A stretch of DNA of 64,000 bases from positions 248,001 to 312,000 of the forward strand of contig NZ_LT860099.1 in the NCBI RefSeq assembly GCF_900184995.1. The letters are read 5' to 3'. Both the position numbers and the translations under genes were made by a program. This DNA is from Konateibacter massiliensis (GTDB lineage Bacteria; Bacillota; Clostridia; Lachnospirales; Lachnospiraceae). Positions 27,208-35,910 of the stretch are shown here, piece after piece. How positions within the stretch are numbered: position 1 is the first letter of the stretch; the number at the start of each line of letters is the position of its first letter. The notes beneath the pieces were generated by a model. That model was not told the DNA's origin. It searched no databases and worked only from the letters and a program-made list of their open reading frames with translations.

Positions 27208-27378
27208 TTGAGTAATATTTTAATTGTTGCAATAATATCCATCACCATGTTGCAATCAATATCAATTCTGCTTCTCATTTGTAATTCTCTCTCAAAGAAT
27301 ACAAAGAAATTTATCACTTGCGCCAACAAGAAGATAACGAAGCGAATTTTAAGACTCTTGTTAATACATAAAGAGTAA
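27208..27378 (+). CDS. Small hydrophobic peptide on the opposite strand
   Basis: TTG at 27208 with AAAGGAGG eight bases upstream, ending TAA at 27376-27378: 56 residues. Residues 3-25 (ILIVAIISITMLQSISILLLI) form a membrane segment, followed by a very basic tail (KKITKRILRLLL). It faces the surrounding minus-strand genes. Size and layout recall type I toxin-like or holin-like peptides, but no family is claimed. Confidence 0.55.
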   Translation: MSNILIVAIISITMLQSISILLLICNSLSKNTKKFITCANKKITKRILRLLLIHKE

Positions 27379-27412
27379 CCTTATTGGGATTGAGTTTATG
27401 TATATATTGTGT

Positions 27413-27446
27413 AGGGTCTGGTGTCTGAAAAAATGATATCAGACCT
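27413..27446. terminator. Convergent hairpin between the small peptide and minus-strand gene
   Basis: GGTCTG and CAGACC pair (27413-27418 with 27441-27446), with an A/T-rich loop. It lies between convergent genes and could act for both strands. Confidence 0.5.
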
Positions 27447-27447
27447 T

Positions 27448-27678
27448 TCAATCTATTAAATTCAAATCCTCTGTTTTTATTTCGTGTCCAAGCCAATCCA
27501 GTAACTGTCTAATTCCACGTATGCACTCATAATGAATAATGTCACCATCTATGTTCTCTAAAAATTCTTCACCATTTATAATACCTTGTCCGCAAATAGA
27601 GCAGTGGTAGTCATATTTTGGTGATATATAGTTGGGACAGTGGCAATTACAAGGATCGAATAAGCAAATACTACACAT
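27448..27678 (-). CDS. Small zinc-ribbon protein
   Basis: The ATG at 27678 follows AGGTTGGTG and overlaps the upstream stop; 76 residues. Cysteines at CSIC, CNCHC and CSICG plus HYEC form two or more probable zinc knuckles. Likely nucleic-acid or protein-binding. Function unknown. Confidence 0.7.
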   Translation of the reverse strand: MCSICLFDPCNCHCPNYISPKYDYHCSICGQGIINGEEFLENIDGDIIHYECIRGIRQLLDWLGHEIKTEDLNLID

Positions 27679-28039
27679 TTTCACCAACCTGACTTTCCGT
27701 ATGCAATCTAAATCTTTCCTGCTCAAATAGCTCATTTCCTCTATCAAAGCATTTCATCATATACTCATATCTATCTATGTAATATTTAAAGAATCCGTCC
27801 GTTAGGAGAGTGGTAATATATCTAGTAACTTCCAATTTGATTTGGTTTCTCTCAGATGCAAATTCAACATTTGCCTGTTTTCCGATTAAATCAAGCATGG
27901 ATACATCATTTCTTTTTAAATACATGGTGGCGTTGTATTTTTCAGTTTCCCTTTTGAATTCAATCATTGCAACGATTGAATAGTCGTTCATTAAATCTAC
28001 CTCTATAGTATTAGCTGCTATTATTTTATATCTCAACAT
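27671..28039 (-). CDS. Hypothetical phage protein
   Basis: The ATG at 28039 with GGAGG upstream gives 122 residues (MLRYKIIAANTIEVDLMNDYS...). Beta-rich start and helical end; no motif recognised. Overlaps the zinc-ribbon gene by 8 bases. Confidence 0.7.
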   Translation of the reverse strand: MLRYKIIAANTIEVDLMNDYSIVAMIEFKRETEKYNATMYLKRNDVSMLDLIGKQANVEFASERNQIKLEVTRYITTLLTDGFFKYYIDRYEYMMKCFDRGNELFEQERFRLHTESQVGENV

Positions 28040-28074
28040 TTTAATTCCTCCATTTTTCAATTTTTATTATTTAT

Positions 28075-28689
28075 TTAACTTAACCATACTTCCCAATATC
28101 CATCACAGTATTTTGTTTTTAATTCTCTGTTATTAAAATGAAATTTAGCAAGATCCATAATCTGATATATGTAATAACAATAATCCCTTTGACCAGAGCG
28201 AATACAACTCAAAATATCATTTATATATGAACAATATTCCTGCCAGTTTGTACATCCATTATATTCACCTTGTGTTTCTTCGTTCCATTTTCCAGATTCT
28301 TTTGAATACTTATTTCCAAGTTTTTTTACATCCTTACCATACGGACTCATAAATAGTTTTCTAACATTAAATTCCTTTTGCCACTTTTCATCTGTTAAAT
28401 TTGGTAGTGGTCTGCCATTTGTATTAGATACAATTTTCATTTCCCTTAATTCTTCAAGTGTCATATGCATGTATTTATTCTCCTCATCTTTGTGTTTTTT
28501 CTTTTCTTGTAATAGATTTTCTAACTTGTTAGCATCTATCTGATTACTAATTCTCTTTTTGTTTGGGAAACTAGTGTTAAAATCTTCAATGTTTATTTCA
28601 CCTGAATAAATGGTAGTGCTAGTTTTAGTGTTGTGACCGGTGGTATTATGATTTCCTAAATCTGTGCAAGACGTAGTTTTTATTGTCAT
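28075..28689 (-). CDS. Hypothetical phage protein downstream of replication initiator
   Basis: 204 residues, with AAAAGGAG before the ATG. Lysine-rich first half with Thr-rich N-terminus, then an aromatic C-terminus (GQRDYCYYIYQIMDLAKFHF, KYCDGYWEVWL). No motif. Follows the winged-helix protein in the same direction. Confidence 0.65.
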   Translation of the reverse strand: MTIKTTSCTDLGNHNTTGHNTKTSTTIYSGEINIEDFNTSFPNKKRISNQIDANKLENLLQEKKKHKDEENKYMHMTLEELREMKIVSNTNGRPLPNLTDEKWQKEFNVRKLFMSPYGKDVKKLGNKYSKESGKWNEETQGEYNGCTNWQEYCSYINDILSCIRSGQRDYCYYIYQIMDLAKFHFNNRELKTKYCDGYWEVWLS

Positions 28690-28889
28690 ATATTGCTTTG
28701 TTTCTCCTTTTCTGTTTCCAAATAAATTTGTTATTCATTGACTTCTCCTTTTGTGATTGCCAATTCTGGTTAATAGTTGTTTGACGATTGTTTGTTGATG
28801 TGGTAGGGTAGTGGTGTTGTATATTAATTCTCCGTTTAATTTTCATAAACTCACTTATCTTGATTTTTCTTTCTTCTAATTTGATTTGG
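28690..28889 (-). other. Gap with weak reading frames
   Basis: About 200 bases. A long basic frame (residues like KIKRRINIQHHYPTTSTNNRQTT) crosses it but overlaps both neighbours and lacks an SD, so it is not accepted. A stretch with ACACCACTA-CCCTA (minus strand) near 28800-28820 recurs imperfectly near 30565-30590. Confidence 0.3.
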
Positions 28890-29864
28890 TTATTTCGTTT
28901 CCTTTCTAATAAAATCATATTTGTTAAAAATATCGGTGTCTCGTATTTTTTCCAAATATTCTTCATATTTATTTTTTTCATATAACAACTCATATTTTTT
29001 ATTTTCAGAAACGACATAGTTGTATATATCTTGTATTTCTCCATTTGAATATTTGTTTTTTTCATTATTTTCATTTGACTTTTTTAATTGGTTAAACATT
29101 TGGGCAAATCTACGATTGTTATTAACCGTATTGATATTTTTTTGAATATATCTATATGAAGATTTATATTTTTGCTGATTGGATGCGAAAATGTCTATAT
29201 ACTCTTTGTCACATGGCCTTCCGTATACATTTGATAGCTGCTTAATATTATTTTTGTCATCAATAACAAAATCATTTTGGCGATTAACATATAGTAATCC
29301 AAGTTCCTCTAATATTTTCGTATATTCAATTACAGTTCTAATAGATATACCTGATTTCTCGGCGATAAAGTCAATTGTTAAATTACCGACTACTCTTGTT
29401 TTACTTTGATGTGCGTCCAGATATACTTCAATAGAAGCACTAATGGTTCCAATTAAAAATACACAGAACTTTAATAATAAAAAACAATTTACATTTTTTG
29501 CTTTAAATATAATCTGAACTTCATTAAAGCTTATAATGGTGAATCTTTCTTTTTCAGTGTCAAACCAAATACTATCGCAATTTAGAAAATAACAAGTCTG
29601 ATATGAGCCTTCATGAATAACCACTCTGTTCTCAATTAATTCATCAAGCCCGGTTTTAATGTATTTAATCATTCGTTTTGTCGGCTTTTTATCCATAGTG
29701 AGATAGTATGTAATTTGATAGGGTGTTAAACAATGATGGTTTATGGATGAGTTACACAAAGCCTTTATTGCACAATAAGTAGCAATGGCATAAGTAGAGT
29801 AAGTTTGTGAATTATAAATTTTTTCAGGAATAAATAATTGTAAATCGTATTTTTCTTCTTTTAT
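28890..29864 (-). CDS. Winged-helix replication-initiator-like protein
   Basis: The frame is open to a TTG at 29897 that has no SD; an ATA at 29864 lies ten bases after AAAGGAG and may be the real start. About 324 residues. The N-terminal region (YSTYAIATYCAIKALCN, TPYQITYYL) and the later IDFIAEKSGISIRTVIEYTKILEELGLLYVNR are winged-helix modules, as in plasmid and phage initiators. GTGC-type repeats sit immediately upstream. It probably binds those repeats to start replication or regulate itself; this is an inference. Confidence 0.65.
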   Translation of the reverse strand: MKEEKYDLQLFIPEKIYNSQTYSTYAIATYCAIKALCNSSINHHCLTPYQITYYLTMDKKPTKRMIKYIKTGLDELIENRVVIHEGSYQTCYFLNCDSIWFDTEKERFTIISFNEVQIIFKAKNVNCFLLLKFCVFLIGTISASIEVYLDAHQSKTRVVGNLTIDFIAEKSGISIRTVIEYTKILEELGLLYVNRQNDFVIDDKNNIKQLSNVYGRPCDKEYIDIFASNQQKYKSSYRYIQKNINTVNNNRRFAQMFNQLKKSNENNEKNKYSNGEIQDIYNYVVSENKKYELLYEKNKYEEYLEKIRDTDIFNKYDFIRKETK

Positions 29865-29913
29865 GGGATAAAATCTCCTTTCTCCTTGAAAATTCAAGGA
29901 TATTTTTTATCAG

Positions 29914-29996
29914 GGTGCAAAAAACGTGCCAAAATGAACTTTCTATCCTATAGACGTGGTGCAAAAAACGTGCCAATCTGGTACGTTTCGTGCACA
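29914..29996. repeat. GTGCAAAAAACGTGCC repeats (iteron/operator candidates)
   Basis: The 19-mer GGTGCAAAAAACGTGCCAA occurs exactly at 29914-29932 and 29958-29976, start-to-start 44 bases (about four helical turns). A third, inverted and imperfect copy (GGTACGTTTCGTGCAC) lies at about 29981-29996. They lie directly upstream of the winged-helix gene. Confidence 0.8.
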
Positions 29997-30102
29997 CTAA
30001 TTCAACTACTAAGTAATTCAAATACTAAGATTATATAGGGTCTCTATTGATTTGGTTTTTGTGACGGTAAATGGGTACATGGTTTTATTCTCTATTCAAT
30101 TT

Positions 30103-30455
30103 CTAATTCTTTTTCTTGTAAAATTCCATATTGGCTATTCTCCTTATTTGGTTTGAACATTTCCTTCTCTGTTGGGTATCCATATCATATAAATTCTCTA
30201 ATTCGTTTAAGATATTTCTGTATAAGGAACCTTTGTTAATATTGAAATGTTCTTCTAGCAGCGTATATTTTGGAGACATTTTTCTAAACCATGGATTATA
30301 AGGTTTTCTATATATAGGTTCTGTTAATGCTGTTTGTTGAAGAGATTGAGATTCTTCTAATTTAGATATCCGAATATCTCGTCGTTTCTATTGCGATAGA
30401 AGTCACATTCCATCTCTCCAAATTTTTCAGTTGTAATAAGTTTTAAATTGCTCAT
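30103..30455 (-). pseudogene. Decayed BRO/ORF6C-type antirepressor
   Basis: The ATG at 30455 with GGAGAG upstream opens MSNLKLITTEKFGEMECDFYRN, a typical antirepressor N-terminus, but it stops after 32 codons. A different frame immediately continues with a coherent C-terminal part (LEESQSLQQTALTEPIYRKP, SPKYTLLEEHFN, KGSLYRNILNELENLYD) to a stop at 30103. This indicates an internal deletion plus frameshift. It is a third antirepressor-type locus besides 17763, 37947 and 48563. Confidence 0.75.
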
Positions 30456-31560
30456 AAAATAAATCTCTCCTTTGCATATTGAAAATTTGTGATTTTGTTT
30501 CCAATATTTATTTCTCCGTTTGTGATGCGATTATTTGTAAAAATGACGATAAAATATTGTCAGTAATAATAGGGATAGTGGTGTAAGATATAATTCTCTA
30601 CTTGAAATTCAAAACTTGGAAAAATATTAACAATAATTTTGTTATGGTTGTGTGTAGTGAAATTTTCTATTTAATGTAAAATCTAATCCATTTGTTTTTT
30701 GAAATTAAATTAGTAGATATATAAAATTCTTTATATGCGATTGCTTAACTTTTTGGGTACTTCTAAGAGTAAATTTCGTTTTAAATAGTCTTGGCGATAA
30801 TCAGATAGGGTAGAAGAGTAAATTTGAAATTTGAGTTGTGAGAGTGGTTTTTTGTAAGCAATAAAAAATAGATGAGATTATTCCCATCTATTTATAAATG
30901 TGATTAAGTAACAATATATTTTGTTACATTGATATTCTTCTTCATAAAATTTAATGCTCACAAGATAAATTTCGATTTTTATTTATAAAATGATAAATTG
31001 GTCATGTGATTTAGTTTTATTGAAATTTGGTGCTAAAACGTATCATTTTTGCCTTATTTCTCGGTAAGAAATAGTTGAGTTTTGGTGAGATATTTAGATG
31101 ATATTGTTTAGATGGCTGTGAAAGATGCAAGGAATTGCTATGTAAATTTACTATATAATTATAAATTAAAAAGGAGAGTTCGGTAGAAGGGTTGTTTAAA
31201 AATTTTTGAGTGGTGTAAAAGTATTAATATCAGTAGATTTGCGTGATTTTTAAGTGAAAATATTAGTGGAAAAATCTAGACTATAAGAGTGGTAAAATGA
31301 GATTTTGAGTATTGTTCGACGGAGAGTAGTAAAATCAAGGGTTTGAGGTAATTTAAGTGGTTATTTTGATGTGAAAACAATTATCAGAAAATTTAGTTTT
31401 GCTTGTGGTTGAGAGATTTGTTCGAAGTGTTAGTCGAAGTGAATTTGAGCAATTTGGGTTAATTGTTTGTATTCGAAGTGCAATTTTAGTGGTAATGTGT
31501 GAGTTGAACTGATAGGGGCTTTTCGCCGGTGGAAACTTTATTTTAATATGTAAACGTACC
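30456..31560. other. ORF-free C-poor region
   Basis: About 1.1 kb with no supported gene on either strand. The plus strand has many G and few C (for example 31200-31500), a marked local skew. Degenerate repeats occur: GAGTGGT(G)AAAA-type words near 31210, 31287 and 31488, and TCGAAGTG at about 31423, 31435 and 31474. It could be a replication-origin flank, a region transcribed as RNA, or decayed sequence. Confidence 0.4.
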
Positions 31561-31570
31561 CCCTATGCAT

Positions 31571-31608
31571 AAAACATACCATAATACTACACTATTACGG
31601 TATGTTTT
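31571..31608. terminator. Bidirectional terminator hairpin
   Basis: AAAACATACC (31571-31580) pairs with GGTATGTTTT (31599-31608), extended by an inner TAAT/ATTA pairing. A-run on one side and T-run on the other allow action on both strands. Confidence 0.7.
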
Positions 31609-31612
31609 GCTA

Positions 31613-31960
31613 ATAAAAGAACATATGATCAGTGACTAGCAGCAGTTGTTTTACCGTTATGATATTATCAATATGATAATAACAATAGTTCGATTATCAT
31701 CTTATCAATTAGATTAATATCGAAAATATATCAACTATATTTCGAATAGTAAATATAAAAATAATATAAACTATATAATATAAAGTAACTATAAAATATA
31801 TACGTACTATCTAAAAGATACCAAACAATATATCAACGCTTTTAGCAATATCATTAATAACATCATTCTTGATCAGTCGCCAATCAATCACCAATCATTC
31901 TATAATTCCGGTAAACTTATTTCTACATACATAATCTCTATTTACAGTTTATATTGTAGT
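31613..31960. other. Very AT-rich segment, possible DNA-unwinding/origin region
   Basis: About 350 bases, very poor in G and C between 31660 and 31830, with short palindromes (ATATTATCAATATGATAATA region, TTCGAA). No gene is seen. AT-richness next to the repeats and initiator-like gene is compatible with an origin, but no DnaA-box cluster was recognised. Confidence 0.35.
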
Positions 31961-31964
31961 TATA

Positions 31965-32201
31965 TTATTCTTGTACCTTATCTCGCTCTACGATATCAAT
32001 CACCAGGTCACAGCCGATCGCATCGCAATACATTTTTAAAGTATCTATAGTAGGATTGGTACTTTTATATTTCAAGAAATTACTAACAGTGCCTTTATTC
32101 AATCCTGTATATTCTACAATATCTTTTTGTTTCTTTCTTGTATCAATCATTTTGTGCTTAATCAAATCTATAACTTTATCTGAATTACCATCATAAATCA
32201 T
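31965..32201 (-). CDS. XRE-family small DNA-binding protein
   Basis: The ATG at 32201 (MIYDGNSDKVIDLIKHKM...) gives 78 residues; the track-independent longer frame begins with a TTG at 32219. Helix-turn-helix: RKKQKDIVEYTGLNKGTVSNFLKYKSTNPTIDTLKMYCDAIGCDL. It lies 4 bases after the gene at 32223-32429, forming a two-gene operon. A transcriptional regulator, possibly of its own divergent promoter. Confidence 0.75.
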   Translation of the reverse strand: MIYDGNSDKVIDLIKHKMIDTRKKQKDIVEYTGLNKGTVSNFLKYKSTNPTIDTLKMYCDAIGCDLVIDIVERDKVQE

Positions 32202-32222
32202 TGTATTATTATACCTCAATCA

Positions 32223-32429
32223 TCATATTATAAAACCCTTACTATCTAAATCAGCCTTAATTAATGCTTTGATATAGCTGTTTACACTTTGTCCGGTCTG
32301 ATCTAAATATGCCTTAACTCTTTTACCTTCTTCTAAATCTTCTTTCTTATAAGCTGCACTTACAACGATAGGTTTATATTTCTCTCTATATCTTCTGTCT
32401 GCTTCTCTTTGTGCTTCAGTCATTGCCAT
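32223..32429 (-). CDS. Arc/ribbon-helix-helix-like small protein
   Basis: The ATG at 32429 with GGAGG upstream gives 68 residues (TEAQREADRRYREKYKPIVV, YLDQTGQSVNSYIKALIKADL). Strand-helix-helix layout suggests a ribbon-helix-helix DNA binder or antitoxin-type protein. Its promoter contains repeated operators and faces a divergent promoter, which suggests autoregulation. Confidence 0.7.
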   Translation of the reverse strand: MAMTEAQREADRRYREKYKPIVVSAAYKKEDLEEGKRVKAYLDQTGQSVNSYIKALIKADLDSKGFII

Positions 32430-32468
32430 TTTAAACCCTCCATATAATATAAAGTTTTTCATTATAAC

Positions 32469-32617
32469 ATAATATCATGAATTGGTAAACCTATCAATTG
32501 AAATTGTACATATTATATAAATTGGTATACCTATACGGTATTACTTATTGTGAACAATGCTATTTAATAAAAAACATTGGTTTACCTATTGATATATTGG
32601 TATACCTATGCTATAAT
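32469..32617. promoter_or_regulatory. Divergent promoters with four GGTAWACC operators
   Basis: Rightward promoter TTGATA (32589-32594), 17 bases, TATAAT (32612-32617). Leftward promoter on the minus strand TTGATA (32497-32492), 17 bases, TATTAT (32474-32469). Operator-like ATTGGTWWACCTAT occurs four times, starting at 32481, 32521, 32576 and 32596; two lie within promoter spacers. Confidence 0.8.
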
Positions 32618-32727
32618 TATATCAAGATAAAGGTAAGGCAATCACACAATTCCAATCACAAAATAAAAGCCTAACCTATTCACAGTAGGTCAAGCCTTTA
32701 TCTAATAATTACATAGGAGGTGTAAGC

Positions 32728-32832
32728 ATGACGTATCCGATTGGATATCGTAGTAATTGCTTTCTAGCAATGATTAACGGCGAGTTAATGCAGTTTGCAA
32801 GCGATAGCGAATACTATGATTACATAAGCTAG
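32728..32832 (+). CDS. Short protein at start of rightward island
   Basis: ATG with AGGAGGTG upstream; 34 residues (MTYPIGYRSNCFLAMINGEL...). First gene after the operator-controlled rightward promoter. Function unknown. Confidence 0.6.
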   Translation: MTYPIGYRSNCFLAMINGELMQFASDSEYYDYIS

Positions 32833-33003
32833 CTAACACCATTCACAAGGCAGCTATAAGCGTAAGTCCTTGCGATCTTCCTAACAACAATTATATCAAC
32901 ATCATTCGCACCTTGTCAATTACACTTTCTAAATTGTCTATAACTATGATATAATCATTGCAGTATAATAAATGTATTAAGGACAATAGGAGGTAATAAC
33001 AAT

Positions 33004-33228
33004 ATGAATATAAAAACTAATCACGAACTACAACAAGCGGTGAACAAAGCTATTGAAGAATCAGGAATTAAAAAGACATTCATAGCCGATAAGCTTGGTA
33101 TAAGTAGACAAGCATTCTATAAAATGATAAATGAAAAAGAGTCTTTTTCTTTAGACGATGCAAATAAAATACTTTCTTTGTTAAATCAAGAGACAGAAAC
33201 TGTAATAAAGAAAGTTGATAAAAAGTAA
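33004..33228 (+). CDS. XRE-like helix-turn-helix protein
   Basis: 74 residues, with SD AGGAGG ahead of the ATG. HTH seen at KTFIADKLGISRQAFYKMINEKESFSLDDANKILSLL. Small regulators of this type occur at accessory islands. Partner promoter not identified with certainty. Confidence 0.75.
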   Translation: MNIKTNHELQQAVNKAIEESGIKKTFIADKLGISRQAFYKMINEKESFSLDDANKILSLLNQETETVIKKVDKK

Positions 33229-33237
33229 TAAAATAAG

Positions 33238-33266
33238 TTGACAGTTACTTCGAAACATGATATAAT
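33238..33266 (+). promoter_or_regulatory. Consensus promoter
   Basis: TTGACA (33238-33243), 17-base spacer, TATAAT (33261-33266). It drives a transcript without an obvious first gene, ending near the hairpin at 33421-33454. Confidence 0.85.
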
Positions 33267-33508
33267 TATATTAAGTTAAAGGAAAGGAAACAGCGGATCA
33301 TGAGCTGTTCTCAAAGGTTCATAACCTAACTTTCCAATCGCTCTAATAATCAAATAAAGTAGACAGTAGGCAATTACGACACTGAATAGGTGCAAATCCT
33401 TAACCGATTATTAGGGTAACAAAAAAGTCCAGTAGCGACAACTACCAGACTTTTCGGGAATACTGAAATGTGTAAAACAAATTACAATACTCAACCTTCA
33501 ACAAGTAG
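33267..33508 (+). ncRNA. Possible short untranslated RNA ending at hairpin terminator
   Basis: Downstream of the consensus promoter no gene with an SD is found. The transcript would reach an AAAAGTC-C-AGTAG / CTAC-CA-GACTTTT hairpin at 33421-33454. It may be a small RNA or a leader controlled by attenuation. Confidence 0.35.
33421..33454 (+). terminator. Hairpin terminator
   Basis: AAAAGTC and GACTTTT plus GTAG/CTAC pair around a CGACAA loop, followed by TTTTCGG. Confidence 0.65.
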
Positions 33509-33745
33509 AGTATAACACATTTCAAAAAGATTTTCAATTCAGAAAATCAATTCCCAAACAGAGAATTAAAATGTAACAAAGTTTTACAACCGATTGACAA
33601 TGATCTAGGCAGCCAGTCGTTAATCTTCAAAAGTTATGAGATAGACACAATTCAATATCCTTACTATGAAAATGACAAGGATATCTATATCGTAACTTTC
33701 CTATTCTATAAGGGAAGAAGTGAAGCGAAAAGGGTTATAGCTTGA
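33509..33745 (+). pseudogene. Protein-like frame without a start codon (remnant or non-AUG gene)
   Basis: A 78-codon open frame (SQSLIFKSYEIDTIQYPYYE, DIYIVTFLFYKGRSEAKRVIA) ends TGA at 33743-33745 and has no ATG/GTG/TTG after the preceding in-frame TAG. The amino-acid content is protein-like. The sequence AACAGAGAATTAA just inside it recurs near 34143. It could be a truncated gene or another non-canonical start. Confidence 0.4.
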
Positions 33746-33944
33746 ATATATTCTAGTGTGATTGTCAGAGGGTCACAAGCTAGACACTGTTAGTCAATCC
33801 TGTAAAAGTAGACACTTGATAGAATATATAGAAGCCGTTACGGCAGAGCCTAATACCACAAACAATAAAAGTTACTGGTTAAGAATGAAATAGGCTTGCA
33901 TATAATACGGCATAGAAAAACATAACGAAAACAAAAAAACTTAC

Positions 33945-33975
33945 AGACTTCCTTATTATATAGGTAGTCTTTTTA
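33945..33975 (+). terminator. Hairpin terminator
   Basis: AGACT (33945-33949) and AGTCT (33966-33970) pair, followed by TTTTAT. The stretch 33746-34197 otherwise holds only short hairpins and no supported gene. Confidence 0.55.
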
Positions 33976-34197
33976 TATCTACAAAATTTATTATTTACAC
34001 AATGCAAGTGATAAAAAGGATCATGAGTATAACGGCTTTTAAAGTATCACGAACCACCGCCAAACGGGACATAGTAAACGCTTTCAAAGTAACAGTTAAG
34101 AAATGAAAAGCCATACATCGCTTGTATTAGTAAGTAATAAAACAGAGAATTAATAAATGTGAACAAAACTTTTTAATTATGGAAAGGATGATAAAAA

Positions 34198-35088
34198 ATG
34201 AGACTATCAAAAATTAATGAAAATGATTTACTAGAAAACAAAGAATTAAGAGAGCAGATGGCAAATAAAGTCGAGGTGTTAGAAAAAGTAAAAGAATTAC
34301 TTTTAATTCCAAACACAGACAAAGCAACTATACGCCAGGTTGCTGAATATTATGAGGTAGGGGAAGAAGCAATTAAATCAATCACAAAAAGAAATCGCGA
34401 TGAACTAGAAGAAGATGGAACAGTCAATTATTCAGGTAATCAAACGAAAGATTTTTTAGTAGGGTTCAACCTGAACCTAACTAACGGCAAAGGCTATTTT
34501 GAAACGGAAGGAATTAAATTTGCATACAAAAGCAATACACTTTTACCACGTAGAGCAATCCTAAGAGTAGGAATGTTATTACAAGATTCCACCATAGCAA
34601 AGGAAGTGCGTACACAGCTACTTAATATAGAAGAAAAGACATCCAACGAAACAAAAACGCAAGATATTAACGAGGAGCAAGCATTGGCTCTAGCTTTAGG
34701 TATGGCACAAGTCAGCGGAGATATTACCGCTATTACAATAGCAACTGGTAATCTGATAGCCTTTAAAAATCGACACATCGAAAAACTAGAACAGTCGAAC
34801 AAAGCACTTGCAAACGGCATTCTTGAATGGGAAGACAGAAGCCGGATTAATTTTGCGGTTAGAAAGATGGCAGCCTTTGCTAATATTCCAGTTGGACAGG
34901 CTTGGAATGAACTATACAAACAAATCAAGAATAAATTTCATATTGATTTACAAAGCAGGGGTATGAAGCCATGGATACAGCATATCAACGAAAAGGAATG
35001 GCAATGTGTTATAAAATCTTTTACTGCTTTATGCAAATACTATGAAATAGATTCAAATGAAATGTTTCATGATTTAAAGATTGAGTAA
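34198..35088 (+). CDS. Phage/plasmid antirepressor-like protein with ORF6C-type C-terminus
   Basis: 296 residues, with GGAAAGGATG ahead of the ATG. N-terminal helix-turn-helix-like segment (TIRQVAEYYEVGEEAIKSITKRNRDEL), a central KGYFETEGIKFAYKSNTLLPRRAILRVGMLLQDS and a C-terminal FANIPVGQAWNELYKQIKNKFHIDL, the ORF6C-type helical domain. Probably regulates gene expression by binding other regulators. Family by resemblance. Confidence 0.7.
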   Translation: MRLSKINENDLLENKELREQMANKVEVLEKVKELLLIPNTDKATIRQVAEYYEVGEEAIKSITKRNRDELEEDGTVNYSGNQTKDFLVGFNLNLTNGKGYFETEGIKFAYKSNTLLPRRAILRVGMLLQDSTIAKEVRTQLLNIEEKTSNETKTQDINEEQALALALGMAQVSGDITAITIATGNLIAFKNRHIEKLEQSNKALANGILEWEDRSRINFAVRKMAAFANIPVGQAWNELYKQIKNKFHIDLQSRGMKPWIQHINEKEWQCVIKSFTALCKYYEIDSNEMFHDLKIE

Positions 35089-35170
35089 CAAAACAGACTT
35101 TCACTTGTCAAAGATGAGAGTCTTTTCTAATTAATAACACGAACTTAACATTGATTAGGAGGGCAATAAG

Positions 35171-35335
35171 ATGAAAATAAAAGTAGAAGATATAGGAAGA
35201 GGAACACTACTAGACACAAACGGAAATACCTACATTGTAGACGGTGAAGAAGTAATGGACGATAACGGAAACGCTTATAATATTTCAGATTATGACGAAT
35301 ACGACAACGTGACAGAAATTGAAAAAATTGTTTAA
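35171..35335 (+). CDS. Small acidic protein
   Basis: 54 residues, SD AGGAGGG ahead of the ATG (MKIKVEDIGRGTLLDTNG...). Strongly acidic with repeated DG/DN turns (YIVDGEEVMDDNGNAYNISD). Acidic small proteins can mimic DNA; no family is claimed. Confidence 0.65.
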   Translation: MKIKVEDIGRGTLLDTNGNTYIVDGEEVMDDNGNAYNISDYDEYDNVTEIEKIV

Positions 35336-35437
35336 ATTTTATCTTTATAGGTATTCATAACTTAATTATTCATTTTGTTGTGGGTATCTATAAGAAATAA
35401 AATAGAATCAAATACAAGAAACTAGGAGGTTTAAATA

Positions 35438-35638
35438 ATGTCAAAATTTATATATTACAAGGACAAGAACAGCGATAAAACTGCAATGCTCATTATTAGC
35501 GATACGGCAGAAATGAGAAACGAAAATAGATATATTTTACAAGTTGGTAAAACCATCACGGATCACCCTACGCAGATGGAAGCAGAAATGGAACTGTGTA
35601 AGCATGGTATTGTTTGGACAGAACAATCTAAAAAATAA
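35438..35638 (+). CDS. Small hypothetical protein
   Basis: 66 residues, SD AGGAGG ahead of the ATG. Alternating beta-type start (KFIYYKDKNSDKTAMLIISD). First of a run of small same-direction genes in the accessory island. Confidence 0.65.
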   Translation: MSKFIYYKDKNSDKTAMLIISDTAEMRNENRYILQVGKTITDHPTQMEAEMELCKHGIVWTEQSKK

Positions 35639-35654
35639 ACGGAGGAATGAAACA

Positions 35655-35891
35655 ATGAAAAATAAAATAGTTAAGTCAATTGCCTTAATATCACTTGTAA
35701 CGTTTTCATTTTTAACTGGGCTGAACATTAACAAACAGCCGATTAGTAATTCAATTCCTATTGCTGACATAGCTGAAATGAAAATTAATGACGATGGTTA
35801 TTATCAGCTTACTTTAAAAGACATTGGACATATTGATGATGATATTAACAATGTTAGATATGACGAAGTGTTGAAAATAATTAATAAGTAG
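35655..35891 (+). CDS. Small exported or membrane-anchored protein
   Basis: The ATG at 35655 with CGGAGG upstream is chosen over an upstream frame. 78 residues: KNKIVKSIALISLVTFSFL is a signal peptide or anchor, then a short acidic domain. Function unknown. Confidence 0.65.
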   Translation: MKNKIVKSIALISLVTFSFLTGLNINKQPISNSIPIADIAEMKINDDGYYQLTLKDIGHIDDDINNVRYDEVLKIINK

Positions 35892-35910
35892 GAAGGAGAC
35901 GCCAAACGCT

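Noticed and set aside
28646-29074. 142-codon basic frame
   Set aside because: It overlaps two better supported genes and has no SD; composition is Lys/Asn/Ile-rich as in AT-rich shadow frames.
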